A stretch of DNA of 64,000 nt from Chitinophaga pinensis (GTDB taxonomy: Bacteria; Bacteroidota; Bacteroidia; Chitinophagales; Chitinophagaceae), in assembly GCF_007896845.1 (NCBI RefSeq), contig NZ_VOHS01000013.1:62001-126000 (forward strand), given 5' to 3'. Below, piece by piece: positions 49,737 to 61,569 of this stretch. The translations under genes and the position numbers were made by a program. The notes beneath the pieces were generated by a model. It made no database searches and was not told the origin of the DNA. It was given only the letters and a program-made list of their open reading frames with translations. Positions within the stretch are counted from its first letter, which is position 1; every line of letters begins with the position of its first letter.

Positions 49737-50543
49737 ATGAAAAACAGGATATTTTTACTGGGCGCGCTCATTGCCCTGGCCACCGTGAGCTCAGTAAACA
49801 GCGCATCAGCCCAGAGAGGACGTTTTGGAGGTGGAGGACATGTATCTGTCGGACGGGGCGTGAGCAGACAGATTGTTTCTGCACCACGCGTATCCACAAG
49901 GATCGGAGTAGGTATAGGTTATGGTGGATACCGGAGCTGGGGTGGCGGCTATTATCATGGCCCTTCCCGTTACTACGGTGGTCATTATTACCGTCCGGGT
50001 TACTATTATCGTCCTTACCGTTATTACGGTCCGCCTATCGGCTTTCGCGTAGGCATATTACCTTACGGCTTCCTGACCTTTAATACCGGTTGGGGACCTT
50101 ATTACTACTCCGATGGTTTCTTCTACCGTCCCTATGCAAATGCACAAACGCAAACAGAACAATATGAAGTGGTAGATCCACCTATGGGTGTTGTGATACC
50201 ATCTCTGCCGAGTGGAGCAAAAACAGTTGTCATCGATGGCAATACCTACTACGAAAAAAACGGGACCTTCTATCAGGAAGTACAACAGGATAAACAGATA
50301 AAATATGTTGTAGTGGGTAAGAACGGAGAACTCAATACAGGTAACAATCAGGATGGTCAGGATGAAAGTTCAGTACCTCCTGCGGATGAAGTATATGCAA
50401 CATTACCTGATGGCAGTCGTGGTGTGGAAATCAACGGTCAGCAACTGTATGTTTCTCCCGACGGTATGTATTATCAGGAAGTAACCAACGCCGATAATTC
50501 ACGGGGTTATAAAATTGTCGGTAAAATGTCTGCTGACAATTAA
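49737..50543 (+). CDS. Gly/Tyr-rich secreted protein, DUF6515-like
   Basis: 268 aa. Signal peptide of about 29 residues (ends NSASAQ). The first part of the mature chain is low complexity, rich in Gly, Tyr, Arg and His (GGGYYHGPSRYYGGHYYRPG). Two copies of a small domain follow, one after VVDPPMGVVIPSLPSGAKTV with YYEKNGTFYQEV and one with ATLPDGSRGVEINGQQLYV and MYYQEV. This layout is that of DUF6515-type envelope proteins of Bacteroidetes; no function is known. Single gene with its own terminator. Confidence 0.82.
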   Translation: MKNRIFLLGALIALATVSSVNSASAQRGRFGGGGHVSVGRGVSRQIVSAPRVSTRIGVGIGYGGYRSWGGGYYHGPSRYYGGHYYRPGYYYRPYRYYGPPIGFRVGILPYGFLTFNTGWGPYYYSDGFFYRPYANAQTQTEQYEVVDPPMGVVIPSLPSGAKTVVIDGNTYYEKNGTFYQEVQQDKQIKYVVVGKNGELNTGNNQDGQDESSVPPADEVYATLPDGSRGVEINGQQLYVSPDGMYYQEVTNADNSRGYKIVGKMSADN

Positions 50544-50563
50544 TCCTTCTTCTAACTAAATGA

Positions 50564-50606
50564 ACAAGTGGAACATAGTGGCGCGATGCCGCAATGTTCC
50601 ACTTGT
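50564..50606 (+). terminator. Terminator after the DUF6515-like gene
   Basis: 13-bp perfect outer stem ACAAGTGGAACAT / ATGTTCCACTTGT with an inner GGC/GCC pairing, followed by CTTTTTA. Confidence 0.85.
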
Positions 50607-50611
50607 CTTTT

Positions 50612-51171
50612 TAAGACGATATATAAAAGCACGTATATATTAAGTTCATGTTAACCGACTTATAATTCACATCACCTCTTCTTTTATAGAATTTATTTCA
50701 TTATTTTTAACAGACCTTTAAGACATATGCTTCCATTTGAGGAATGCATCTCAGATAACCATAACAACCATATTTGTATTTTATGAATCCTATAACCCGG
50801 CGAAAAGACGCGACCCGTAAGGGTATACTACAAATTCATTTCACTATTCACAATGCACATTCAACAAAAAAATATTATCACATATAATTAAAAATTGATT
50901 ACACGACGAACAGTGAACAGTGATATAATTAATGCTCATGTGAGAGATCGGGCCGTTTAGCCTATATAATTCTGCGCTATGAAAAAGCTGATATCCTAAT
51001 CGAGAAACAGGAGTGTTGTGTCTTGTAAATGACGTCTGACAGGGCATGACGAGGAATTGCAGCCAGATATACCTTAGAAATTTGAAATTAATACACGCGG
51101 TATAACATCTCACGATGATTTAAAAATCATGGTCAGGATGAGTCATGCCTGTTACCTATTAAACATCTACT
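50612..51171 (+). other. 560-bp region upstream of the polyketide synthase cluster
   Basis: AT-rich and without a credible gene. It should contain the cluster promoter, but no TTTG/TAnnTTTG pair with good spacing was found. A GAACAGT repeat pair lies near 50907-50920. Confidence 0.4.
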
Positions 51172-54100
51172 ATGGATACACCTACAATTATCGGTATTAC
51201 CCCGATGGAGCATCCTGATGCACCATTAGCCCTTGCCCTTGCGCAGACAGAAGCGTTCCCTGTATTACATCTCGGACGCAATAAAGTAGCTGCTGAAAAT
51301 GCATTGAACGTACTATCACAACAACATCATACATTCGGTGTATGCTACTCCGTTAGTGAGATGGCAGACATTTCGTTACCGGCACAAGTCACTCTGATCA
51401 TCGCTCCTTTTGTTATAAGAAACAGTGTGCAGAAAAACATTACTGTCTACTATCAGGTACACTCTCTGTCAGAAGCGCTTCAGGCAGTACAGGAACAGGC
51501 AGATGGTATCATTATAAAAGGCAATGAGGGCGCAGGAAGAGTTGCAGATGAATCCAGCTTTATCCTCTTTCAACAGATCGTCAAAGCCCTCCCGGATACT
51601 AAGATCTGGGTACAGGGCGGTGCAGGCATACATACTACGGCAGCACTCATTGCCACAGGCGCAGCGGGTGTTGTACTGGATAGTCAGCTGTTGCTTTTTC
51701 CTGAGTGTAAAGCACCTGCTGCCATCAAAAACGTCTGTGAAAAACTCAATGGCAATGAAGCCCGTGTAATCGATCAGTTCCGTGTACTGATACGCCCCAA
51801 TTCTCCTGCACTGCCGGAGAATGCCACCCAAAAAGACATTTCACCATATCTTGATATCATTGACCTGGACAAAGGCCTGCTGCCTATCGGACAGGATGTA
51901 GCCATTTCTGTTGACCTTGTGAAACGCTACAGGAAACTCAACCGGATGATCAGAGGATTGCATGAAGCGATCCGTGGTCATATTGCACAAGCTAAAGCCG
52001 GCAATATATTATCTCCGGATAATGCACTGGCAAAAGAGCTTAACATTACCTACCCTATTGCACAAGGTCCGATGACACGCGTAAGTGATGTTCCTGCATT
52101 TGCTGCAGCAGTGGTCGATGCAGGGGCATTACCCTTTGTAGCGCTGTCTCTGTTAAAAGGTGATACAGCTAAAACACTCCTGCAACAAACAAAAACACTC
52201 GCGGATAAAAAGACATGGGGTGTAGGTATACTTGGATTTGCACCACAGGAATTGCGGGATGAGCAGATCGCCTATATCAAAGAAGTAAAACCTCCCATGG
52301 TATTGATTGCCGGCGGACGTCCCTCACAGGCAAAGGAAATGGAAGATATGGGTATTACCTCCTTCCTGCATGTGCCTTCTGCTTCCTTACTGGATATGTT
52401 TATCAAGGAAGGTGCAAGAAGATTTGTTTTCGAAGGCAGAGAATGCGGTGGACACGTAGGGCCACTGTCCAGCCTTGTATTGTGGGAAAAACAGATCGAA
52501 CGCCTGTTACAGGAAGAACAGGCCAATGCCTTCAGTATCTTCTTTGCCGGTGGTATTCATGATGCACTGTCTGCCGCTTTCATAGCGGTGATGTCAGCTT
52601 CACTGGCTACCAAAGGCGCCAAAATCGGTGTATTGATGGGCACCGCCTATATCTACACCAAAGAGGCAGTTGCCACAGGCGCTATCCTCCAACAATTTCA
52701 GGATCAGGCCATTTTGCACAACAGTACCGTACTACTGGAAACAGCACCGGGTCATGAAACGCGCTGTCTGCAATCACCATTTACTACATTCTTCCAGCAA
52801 CAGAAGAAACAACTGCAGGATGAACAACTGGATAAGAAAGAGATCTGGGCCAGACTGGAAGACCTCAATGTTGGCAGATTACGTATTGCCGCAAAAGGAG
52901 TCGGGCGGAAAGAAAACGGACTTATACAGATCGACACCGCACAACAGCTGCAGGATGGTATGTACATGATCGGTCAGGTGGCTGCCATGAGACAGGCCAT
53001 CGTGTCAATGACCGATCTCCATAAAGATGTGGCAGAAGAGAATTTCAATTATATACAGGCGGCTCCTTTGCCGGAACCCTTATCTGCATCAGCAAAAGCG
53101 CTGGACGTGGCGATTATCGGCATGGCCTGTATCTATCCCGGTGCACGCAATGTGGAGGAGTTCTGGGCCAATATACTGGCGGGTAAAGATTGCGTGACAG
53201 AAGTACCGGACGAACGCTGGAACAAAGAACTGTACTATGACGGCAATTCCAATGATGGTGATAAGTCGCCTTCAAAATGGGGCGGCTTCATTCCCCGTAT
53301 AGATTTTGATCCGGTTGCTTTTGGTATCCCCCCGCAATCATTGGCTGCTATCGACCCAACCCAGCTGCTGGCTTTACTTGTCGCTAAACAGGCATTGGAA
53401 AATGCCGGCTATGGTCACAGCGACTACAATACAGAAGATGTCTCTGTGATCATTGGTGCAGAAGGAGGAAATGATCTGGCCAATAATTACGGCTTCCGCT
53501 CCCTGTACAGGCAATTTCTCGGGGAAATGCCGGAAGAACTGGACAATGCACTACCTAAACTTACAGAAGACTCTTTCCCCGGTGTACTGGCCAATGTTAT
53601 CTCCGGTCGTATCACGAACCGGCTCAATCTGGGAGGACGCAATTATACCGTAGATGCAGCCTGTGCTTCCTCACTTGCTGCTGTTGACCTGGCCTGTCAG
53701 GAACTGATATTAGGTAAATCAGACATGGTACTGGCCGGAGCCGCAGACCTGCACAACGGGATCAATGACTATCTCATGTTTGCAAGCACACATGCATTAT
53801 CCCGCAAAGGAAGATGTATGACCTTTGATGCTGCTGCCGATGGTATTGCCCTTGGTGAAGGTGTGGCCATGCTTGTTTTAAAAAGATATACTGATGCCAA
53901 GCGCGACGGAGACCATGTTTATGCCGTTATTAAGGGCGTTGGCGGCTCCAGCGATGGCAAGAGCTTAGGATTGACTGCTCCGCGTAAAGCAGGGCAAATA
54001 AAGGCACTGGAAAGGGCATATGAACAAAGCGGGATATCTCCTGCAGCCCTCGGACTGGTGGAAGCACATGGTACCGGTACCGTCGTAGGAGATAAAACAG

Positions 54101-55527
54101 AACTGAGTGCTTTGTCGGATATGCTGGTACAATCAGGTGCGATCGCCGGACAAACCTACCTCGGTTCCGTAAAGACACAGATCGGTCATACCAAATGTGC
54201 CGCCGGTATCGCTGGTCTTATCAAAGCAGCACTTTCGGTGTATCATGGCGTCAAACCTCCTACCCTGCATATACGGAATCCGAATGCTTTCTATAATGAG
54301 ACAACCAGCCCCTTCCTGTTCAACACTACTGCCGGTGTATGGCTGGAAGAAGAACGGCTTGCAGGTGTCAGCGCATTCGGGTTTGGCGGCACGAACTTCC
54401 ACGCGGTTATCGGAAATGATCAGACCACAAGTCCTAAAGCCGCTACTTTTGCTAACTGGCCTGCTGAGTTATTTGTATTCCGTGGAGAGCATGATGCGGA
54501 TGTAAAACAACTGATGCAGGCAGTCCATACCATACTCTCCGGCAATGATCAGATCCCATTAAAAGATATCGCCTACAGTCTTTATCATTACAGTAACGCA
54601 CCTGTACGCCTGACAGTCGTGGCCGGCACACGGGAAGATCTGCTGCTGAAAACAGATCTGGCCTTATCTGGCGCTACATCAAAAGAGATCTATGTAACTA
54701 CTCAATCAGAAGGGAAAGTGGCTTTCCTGTTTCCCGGACAGGGCAGTCAACGCGTCAATATGGCGAGAGAACTATTTGTAGCTTTCCCGCAGATGCGAAA
54801 CCTGTTAAAGCTATATCCGCAGTATGAGAAATTATTGTTCCCCCCAGCTGCTTTCAGTGAAGAGAAGATCAACCAACAGAAAGAAAAGATAAAAGACACC
54901 CGTATCACACAACCTTTGCTCGGTATCGTCGATCTGGCTATAGCGGAGTTTCTACAGGAACTGGGTATTCAGCCGGATATGGTGGCAGGACATAGTTACG
55001 GTGAATTGCCCGCGCTTTGTTTCGCAGGTGCATTCCCGGCCACGCAGCTGATACCATTAAGCGAGAAAAGAGCACAAGCCATACTCGGGGCGGTGGAAGG
55101 TGATAAGGGCATCATGGTGGCTGTAAACAGTACCAAAGAAGCGCTGGCTCCATTCATAACAACAGGGTCAGGCGTTTATGCAGTGAATCATAATTCGCCA
55201 CAACAATGGGTATTGGCGGGTACTACTCCGGCCATGGAAACTCTGATGAGCGAACTGAAAGCACAAAAGATCTCTTTCAAACAAATGGAAGTAGCCTGTG
55301 CCTTTCATAGTCCGCTGATCGCGAAATCAGCCGCATTATATACTTCCGCTATCAGAGATACTACATTTAATAAGACATCTATCCCTGTATGGTCCAATAC
55401 AACGGCGGCCTTATATCCGGATACACCTGCTGCTATTAAAACACGTATGGCGGAACATCTTGTGAGCCCCGTACTTTCTCTGATCAGGTACAACAGATGT
55501 ATGCTGACGGTGCAAGGATCTTTGTAG
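51172..55527 (+). other. PKS 1 intact 5' reading frame (NPD-NPD-KS-AT)
   Basis: 1451 codons. The last natural residues are about EHLVSPV; beyond 55473 the frame reads LSLIRYNRC instead of the expected FSDQVQQMYADGARIFVEVG, which is found one frame over from 55497. One lost base in GTACTTTC explains it. KS and AT catalytic residues are all inside this part, so it could still give a folded but carrier-less protein. Confidence 0.85.
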
Positions 55528-58152
55528 AAGTAGGTCCGGGTAAAGTGCTGACAGGATTAACCCGCGCCATCGTGGGTAAAGACAATGTATTACTACATAC
55601 AGAAGATGCCGAACCAGCTGCGATCACACACCTGTTGCATACCATCGCAAAATATATGGCCACAGGCAGAAGTGTGCAACTGGACAAGCTATTCGAAGAC
55701 AGAAATGTCCACACCATCAACCTGAATGCCCTGAACAATACAAAAGAGCGCTACGATCTGGCATGTAAATGGTCAGCTGGCGGTTCCTGCTGCAGGTAAA
55801 CTACCCGCACATGGAGCGATGCCGGTATTACAACCGATCCAGCTGCGTACAGCAGTTCCTGCACAAACAGTAGTCGCACCGGGAGGTAATGCAGAACTGA
55901 TGGTACAGGAGTACCTGAACAGCGTCAAATATCTTGTACAGGCACAGAGGGATGTGATTCTTGGCTATCTGGGTCAAAATCCTGCGAATATTAACCGGCT
56001 GGAAATACCGGCTACACCGTCTGCCTTACCTGTTACGCCGGCCAGAAAAGAGACTGCTCCGACACAGATCACCGTATCCGTCAACACGCAACCTGTAAAA
56101 GGTAAACAGGATGTAAAAAAGATCCTCATTGAAGTGGTAAGTGCCAAGACAGGTTATCCACATGAAATGCTGGGTATGGAAATGGATATGGAAGCAGATC
56201 TGAGCATTGATTCCATTTAAGCGTATGGAGATCATCGGTGAACTGAGAACACAGATGGGTGGCTTTAATAAAAGTGGTAAAGGCGATGAAGGTGCAGTAG
56301 AGCAACTCGCCGGTATTAAAACGCTGAACGGATTGCTGGAATGGATCGCTGACAATGTCAGTGAGGCACAGGCTGAAACCGGCGGTATCTCTTTACAACA
56401 TGCTATTGAAAAACCAACCAATATTCCACCTGCCGGCGCTTCCCTGACTGAAAGTGACATCAGGAGCACCATACTGCTGACCGTCAGTGAAAAGACCGGT
56501 TACCCGACTGATATGTTGGGTATGGATCTCGATCTGGAAGCTGATCTGAGTATTGACTCTATCAAGCGTATGGAGATACTGGGAGAGCTGAAAGTGAAGA
56601 TCGGCGGACTGTCCCAGTCCGCAGGCAATACAGAAGCGCTGGCAGGCATTAAAACTTTAAACGGACTGGTCAACTGGATTGCAGGCAATCTACCTTCTTC
56701 TCCTGCTACAGCATCTGTTGCTGTTGAAGCGACTATCCCCCCCATCACCAACCCGGCACCAGCATCTCTGTCGAGAATTACTTTTTCACTGACCCCCTAT
56801 GCATTCAACGAAAAGATGCAGTCAGCATCAGTGGTAAAAAGTTTGCCGTGACAGATGATGGTTCTCATCTGCCGCTGGCCATCAAAAACTATTGGAACAA
56901 GCAGGGGCTCAGGTAGATATTATCACCGAAAAAGATATACTCGAATACTATCAGGGCCTGATCATCCTCGATATGGTCGCGGCTCCTGACAGACCGGATA
57001 TACTGTCCACTTTTGCTACTATCAAAAAGCTGCATCCTGAGCATGTACAATGGGTGTATGCAATATCTGGTCTGAACACCGGTGATATACAACAGCTGCG
57101 TGAGGTGCAGGGATATCCCGGTTTCCTGAAAAGTCTGGACAAGGAATGGGATCATGCAAAATGCAGAAGTATCAGTCTTACAGGACAACTATTCCCCGAA
57201 AAGATCCCTGCTATTATACTGGAGAACTACTCCATCCGGATATACCTGCTGAAGTTATTTATCATGATGGCGTACGGCACATTTTGATCTGGTGCCTAAG
57301 CAATTACCGGCAGGCGACACCTCTCGCATTGCTTTACAGGAAGATTCAGTCGTATTGGTATTGGGCGGCGCTCAGGGTATTACAGCTGAACTAATGGTAC
57401 GCTTTTCCAAAGATTATCCCTGCCATTATGTGCTGGTAGGCCGTTCTCAGGATCCCCGGACACAGGACCTGCCGAATTATACGGCACTGAAAACAAAAGA
57501 AGATATCAAACAGCAGCTGATCAGGGAGGGTGAGATCACCACGCCGGCTGCAATTGAAAAACGTGCTTCAGATATCCACAAATTCAATCAGATCTTACAA
57601 ACGATACGGGCACTGGAAGAGAATGGTTCCACTGTATCCTATTATTCACTGGATCTCAGAGATGAGGCAGCATTGCATACGCTGATCAGCACCCTGTATG
57701 AGACCCATGGCCGCATAGATGGTGTGGTACATGGAGCCGGACTGCTGGAAGATAAACTCTTCAGACAGAAGACAGCAGACTCTTTTGAAAGAGTGTTTTC
57801 CACCAAGGTCACACCACTGAGAATATTGGTAGAAAAGCTACAGGCAGATACCCAATTTGTCGTACTCTTTTCAAGCGTGGCGTCTGTATATGGCAACCGC
57901 GGACAGACCGATTATGCGGCGGCCAATAGTGTGCTGGACAGATATGCGTGGGAACTGAAAAATCTGATCAAAGGAAAGGTGACTACTATCAACTGGGGAC
58001 CGTGGAAAGGCACCGGTATGGTATCGCCCACACTGGAAAAGGAATACGAACGCAGAGGTATTGCCCTGATCCCCTTACAGGCAGGTATGGAAACATTTGT
58101 AAACGAACTGAAATACGGCAACGAGAGTCAGGTACTGATCATGGCGGAATAG
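51172..58152 (+). CDS. PKS 1: PfaA-like iterative synthase, NPD-NPD-KS-AT-ACP-ACP-KR, frameshifted in the ACP region
   Basis: Read as one gene this is about 2,330 aa. In order: a degenerate NPD-like barrel (1-240), a second NPD/enoyl-reductase-like barrel (about 285-560, with FEGRECGGHVGP), KS (about 644-1100, active Cys in VDAACASSLAA and His in EAHGTGT), AT (about 1180-1440, GHSYGE), two ACPs whose MLGM-x4-EADLSIDSIKRMEI motifs are those of PUFA-synthase PfaA, and a KR. The frame is open from 51172 to 55527 and again from 57292, but broken at about seven places between 55473 and 57285, mostly one-base changes. Domain identities are firm; product is not known. Confidence 0.85.
56107..56680 (+). 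other. Tandem acyl carrier domains of PKS 1
   Basis: Two repeats about 345 bp apart. The attachment Ser is in ADLSIDSIKRME in each (near nt 56205 and 56550). In the first copy an extra T in CCATTTAAG (56216-56218) turns SIDSIKRM into SIDSI-stop; removing it restores the motif and links both ACPs in one frame. Confidence 0.85.
56892..58152 (+). other. PKS 1 ketoreductase part
   Basis: A structural half (from ITEKDILEYYQGLIILDMVA) leads into the catalytic Rossmann fold with VLVLGGAQGITAEL near 57350, the Ser in VLFSSVASVYG and the Tyr in TDYAAANSVLD. From 57292 to the stop at 58152 the frame is clean (286 aa as read). Upstream, two one-base changes at 57222-57226 and 57282-57285 break it from the ACP part. 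Confidence 0.8.
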
Positions 58153-58179
58153 GCAATTACCACAACTAAAGTCGTGACA

Positions 58180-61100
58180 ATGAAAAAACAGATTGACGCT
58201 GCTATTATAGGCATGTCCGGTATTTTCCCGGGCGCCGGTGACATACATACGTTCTGGCAAAATATTATTCATAAAAGAGATGCTATCCAGCCTGTACCGG
58301 ACCACCGGCTGGATGCCAGTTATTTTGATACCCGTTCCACCGATGTAGATCGTTTCTATTGCCGGAAAGGAGGTTTTATCGATGATTATGCCTGGTTTGA
58401 TCCTATCCAGTTTGGTATTCTGCCACTGGCGGTAGAAGGGACGGAACCGGAACAACTCCTCACCCTTACACTCGCCAGACAGGCGTTACAGGATGCCGGC
58501 GTAACAGACAGCCATGCGCCACTGGACAGGACGGGCATTATCATCGGAAAAGGCAATTATACAGGCCCGGGTGCTACCAGAGCGATTGAGATTGTGCGCA
58601 CAGGAGAACAGATCGTACAGGTATTGCAAAACCTGTTGCCAGATCTGGGGCAGGAAGCTTTGGATAAAGTCAAAAAGGAGTTCCAGCAGCAGAAAGGACG
58701 TTTTGGTCCGGATACTGCCATGGGACTGATCCCCAATCTGGTAGCCTCTCTGGTAGCCAACCGTTTGAATCTCGGCGGGGCGGCTTACACCATTGACGCC
58801 GCCTGTGCCAGTTCATTGCTTGCCATAGATCACGCCATACAGGAATTAAGTACCGGCCGGTCAGACATGATTATTGCCGGTGGTGTACACGTCTCACAAA
58901 ATGCCCCTTTCTGGAGCATCTTTACTCAGCTGGGCGCGTTATCCCGGCGTCAGCAGATCCGTCCCTTCGATCAACAAGCGGACGGCCTGCTGATTGGAGA
59001 AGGATGCGGATTTGTGGTATTAAAAAGACTGGAAGACGCGATCCGTGACAAGGACAGAATATATGCGGTTATCAAAGGCACCGGTGTAGCCAGTGACGGA
59101 GCCGGCACCAGTGTGATGAGTCCTTCTGTAAAAGGACAGGCAGCCGCTATCCGACAGGCCTGGGAAGCTGCGGGCATATCAACAGCAGAAGTAGGCTATA
59201 TAGAAGCGCACGGCACAGGTACTCCGCTGGGTGACAGGACAGAACTGGAAACATTGGCGGAAGTATTCGGTCAGCCGGGGAAATTGCCCAAAGCAGGTAT
59301 TGGCTCTGTTAAATCCATGATAGGGCATACCATGCCTGCTGCCGGGATTGCGGGACTGATTAAGACTGCTCTGGCATTATATCATGGTAAACTCCCCCCT
59401 ACACTGCACTGTGATACACCGCTTGAGATAATGGCACAGACGCGTTTTACACCGGTTACTGCTCCACTGGACTGGCAGGAAACAGGTTTGCCAAAACGCG
59501 CCGGCATTAACGCTTTTGGCTTTGGAGGAATCAATGCCCATGTAGTCGTAGAAGGCGTCAGCGAACAATTGGTGCCTGTCCGTAAATTATTCAATGGTAA
59601 CGCGCCGGTTACACCGGCATTGTTATTACTGGCCAGAGAAAGCCAAGAGGCATTGATACAGGCGCTGGAACAACAGGCAAGGGATCCCGGTCAGGGAGAC
59701 TACCGTATTGCCCTTTTTGATCCTACACCGGAACGTATACGCAAGGCCATCAAGATCGTAGAGAGAAATTCTCCGTGGCGGAATAAACAGGATATCTGGT
59801 TTACCAATACCCCGCTTATCAGCAAAGGCGGTAAAGTAGCATTTCTCTTTCCCGGACTGGATGGACTGGCAGGCGGAGAAACAGCTAGTGTGGCGGAATA
59901 CTTCCAATTACCGCTGACTGCAACATCTGCCATCAGTAAAGAAGGCGTATGGGATACTGCGGTGCAGCTGTTGGAGAAGAGTCATGTACTGGATACAGCC
60001 CTTAAACAACTGGGCGTATACCCTGACATGAATGCAGGACATAGTCTCGGTGAATGGCTGGCGGGGCGATCTTCAGGACTGGCAGCAGAAAGTTCAGTGA
60101 GGATGTTATTACAGGAACTCAATCCGGCTGCATTTGAACAAAAGAATACCCGCTTTCTGGTTGTAGGCTGTGGCTATGAACGCTTAGCACCTATGCTGGA
60201 AGGCATTGCAGATATTCATCTTTCTATGGATAATTGTCCGCAGCAGGTCATCCTCTGCGGTACCAATGAAGCAGTAGATCAGCTGATACCAGTACTCAGA
60301 TCCGCACAACTTTTCCATCAGGTACTTCCTTTCCAGTCCGGCTTCCACTCTCCTTTTGTGGCGGGGAAGCTGGACATGTTACTCAAGGGTATCAGTCAGG
60401 TCACCTTTCAGGAAACTACCATTCCTTTATGGTCGGCCACTACCCTGAGTACCTATCCCAATGATGCTGAAGCGATCAGGCAACTTAGTATAGACCATCT
60501 GATCAAACCGGTACGCTTCAGGCAACTGATCACGCAATTGTATGAGCAGGGTGTCAGGGTATTTGTACAGGTGGGGTCGGGAGGACTGACAGGCTTCGTA
60601 GATGATACATTAAAGGGGCAATCGTATAGCGCATTATCTGCCAATATACCAACCCGCACGGGACTGGAACAATTGCAAAGAGTACTGGCCGCCCTTTTTA
60701 CCGAAGGGAAAGCAGTAGACTTATCTTTTCTCGGCATCAACAGTACACGGGAAAAGACAATTCCGAAAGGCAAACCTGTAAAACTACAACTGGGTTCACC
60801 GATCGTAAAAAACATCACAGCATTAGCCCATCTCCGGCCAACGCAGGCAAGAGCGGCTATGCCTGTAGCAGCAACACCGGTGATGCAGTCATTTCTGGAG
60901 AATTGCGAGGAGATTACGGCGATACAGGATGAGATCATTGCCTTGTTCAATACAACAACCACTGTTGCCCCCAGGCGGACGCCGGTGTCCAGACAGCTGA
61001 ATATTTCACTGGAAAATACCCCTTATCTCATTGACCATGCACTGCTACGGCAGAAACCCGGCTGGCATTGCCCCGATGATATGGATCCTGTTATTCCGAT

Positions 61101-61569
61101 GACAATGATCTTCGAACTGTTTGCCGATATCGCGGCTGAACATGCTGCTGACAGCAAGGTGAAAAGCATCTCACAGATACAGGTATTCCAATGGATGAAT
61201 GTAGCGGCACCTTTCAGAGAGATTGTTAAAGGAGAATGGCAGGGCAATCATACTATTGCGATGAGCATTGACAAATATGCGCATGCATTGGTGCATGTAA
61301 CTGACAGACCGGAAATCGCTCCAACACTTCATCTACATACCGGCACACCACTTCAGATCACCAGAACTCCGACGGAGATCTATGAGCAACATATGTTTCA
61401 CGGACCTGCTTATCAGGGTATCCGGAAGATCATCACTGTGGGAGATAAAGGAATCACCGGTATCATCGAAAGCAGTACGGGCAAAGGTTCGTTGCTGGAT
61501 AATGCAGGGCAATTATTCGGACTCTGGCTGCAACTGACACTGAAAAAGACAGGATCGCATTCCCTGTGA
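58180..61569 (+). CDS. PKS 2: KS-AT-DH, probably continuous with the next frame
   Basis: About 1,129 aa from the ATG at 58180 (MKKQIDAAIIGMSG; a GTG at 58174 is also possible), 27 bp after PKS 1. KS has the active Cys in IDAACASSLLA (about 210) and EAHGTGTPLGD and SVKSMIGH for the two His. AT has GHSLGEW (about 622) but FLFPGLDG where FPGQG is usual. DH begins near 945 with the catalytic His in LIDHALL and has the second-half Asp in LLDNAGQLFG. The frame ends TGSHSL, but the adjacent frame reads KDRIAFPVKIQEVIFY, the normal continuation of a DH. One A missing from AAAAA at 61543-61547 would explain this. Confidence 0.88.
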   Translation: MKKQIDAAIIGMSGIFPGAGDIHTFWQNIIHKRDAIQPVPDHRLDASYFDTRSTDVDRFYCRKGGFIDDYAWFDPIQFGILPLAVEGTEPEQLLTLTLARQALQDAGVTDSHAPLDRTGIIIGKGNYTGPGATRAIEIVRTGEQIVQVLQNLLPDLGQEALDKVKKEFQQQKGRFGPDTAMGLIPNLVASLVANRLNLGGAAYTIDAACASSLLAIDHAIQELSTGRSDMIIAGGVHVSQNAPFWSIFTQLGALSRRQQIRPFDQQADGLLIGEGCGFVVLKRLEDAIRDKDRIYAVIKGTGVASDGAGTSVMSPSVKGQAAAIRQAWEAAGISTAEVGYIEAHGTGTPLGDRTELETLAEVFGQPGKLPKAGIGSVKSMIGHTMPAAGIAGLIKTALALYHGKLPPTLHCDTPLEIMAQTRFTPVTAPLDWQETGLPKRAGINAFGFGGINAHVVVEGVSEQLVPVRKLFNGNAPVTPALLLLARESQEALIQALEQQARDPGQGDYRIALFDPTPERIRKAIKIVERNSPWRNKQDIWFTNTPLISKGGKVAFLFPGLDGLAGGETASVAEYFQLPLTATSAISKEGVWDTAVQLLEKSHVLDTALKQLGVYPDMNAGHSLGEWLAGRSSGLAAESSVRMLLQELNPAAFEQKNTRFLVVGCGYERLAPMLEGIADIHLSMDNCPQQVILCGTNEAVDQLIPVLRSAQLFHQVLPFQSGFHSPFVAGKLDMLLKGISQVTFQETTIPLWSATTLSTYPNDAEAIRQLSIDHLIKPVRFRQLITQLYEQGVRVFVQVGSGGLTGFVDDTLKGQSYSALSANIPTRTGLEQLQRVLAALFTEGKAVDLSFLGINSTREKTIPKGKPVKLQLGSPIVKNITALAHLRPTQARAAMPVAATPVMQSFLENCEEITAIQDEIIALFNTTTTVAPRRTPVSRQLNISLENTPYLIDHALLRQKPGWHCPDDMDPVIPMTMIFELFADIAAEHAADSKVKSISQIQVFQWMNVAAPFREIVKGEWQGNHTIAMSIDKYAHALVHVTDRPEIAPTLHLHTGTPLQITRTPTEIYEQHMFHGPAYQGIRKIITVGDKGITGIIESSTGKGSLLDNAGQLFGLWLQLTLKKTGSHSL

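Noticed and set aside
50844..51113. Minus-strand frame upstream of the PKS genes (89 codons)
   Set aside because: Composition is unlike the neighbours, no motif or signal was seen, and the region is AT-rich promoter-like sequence.
56204..56220. Programmed frameshift in the first ACP of PKS 1
   Set aside because: The site is not a known slippery heptamer with a structure, and at least six other breaks of both kinds lie nearby, so a programmed event is improbable.
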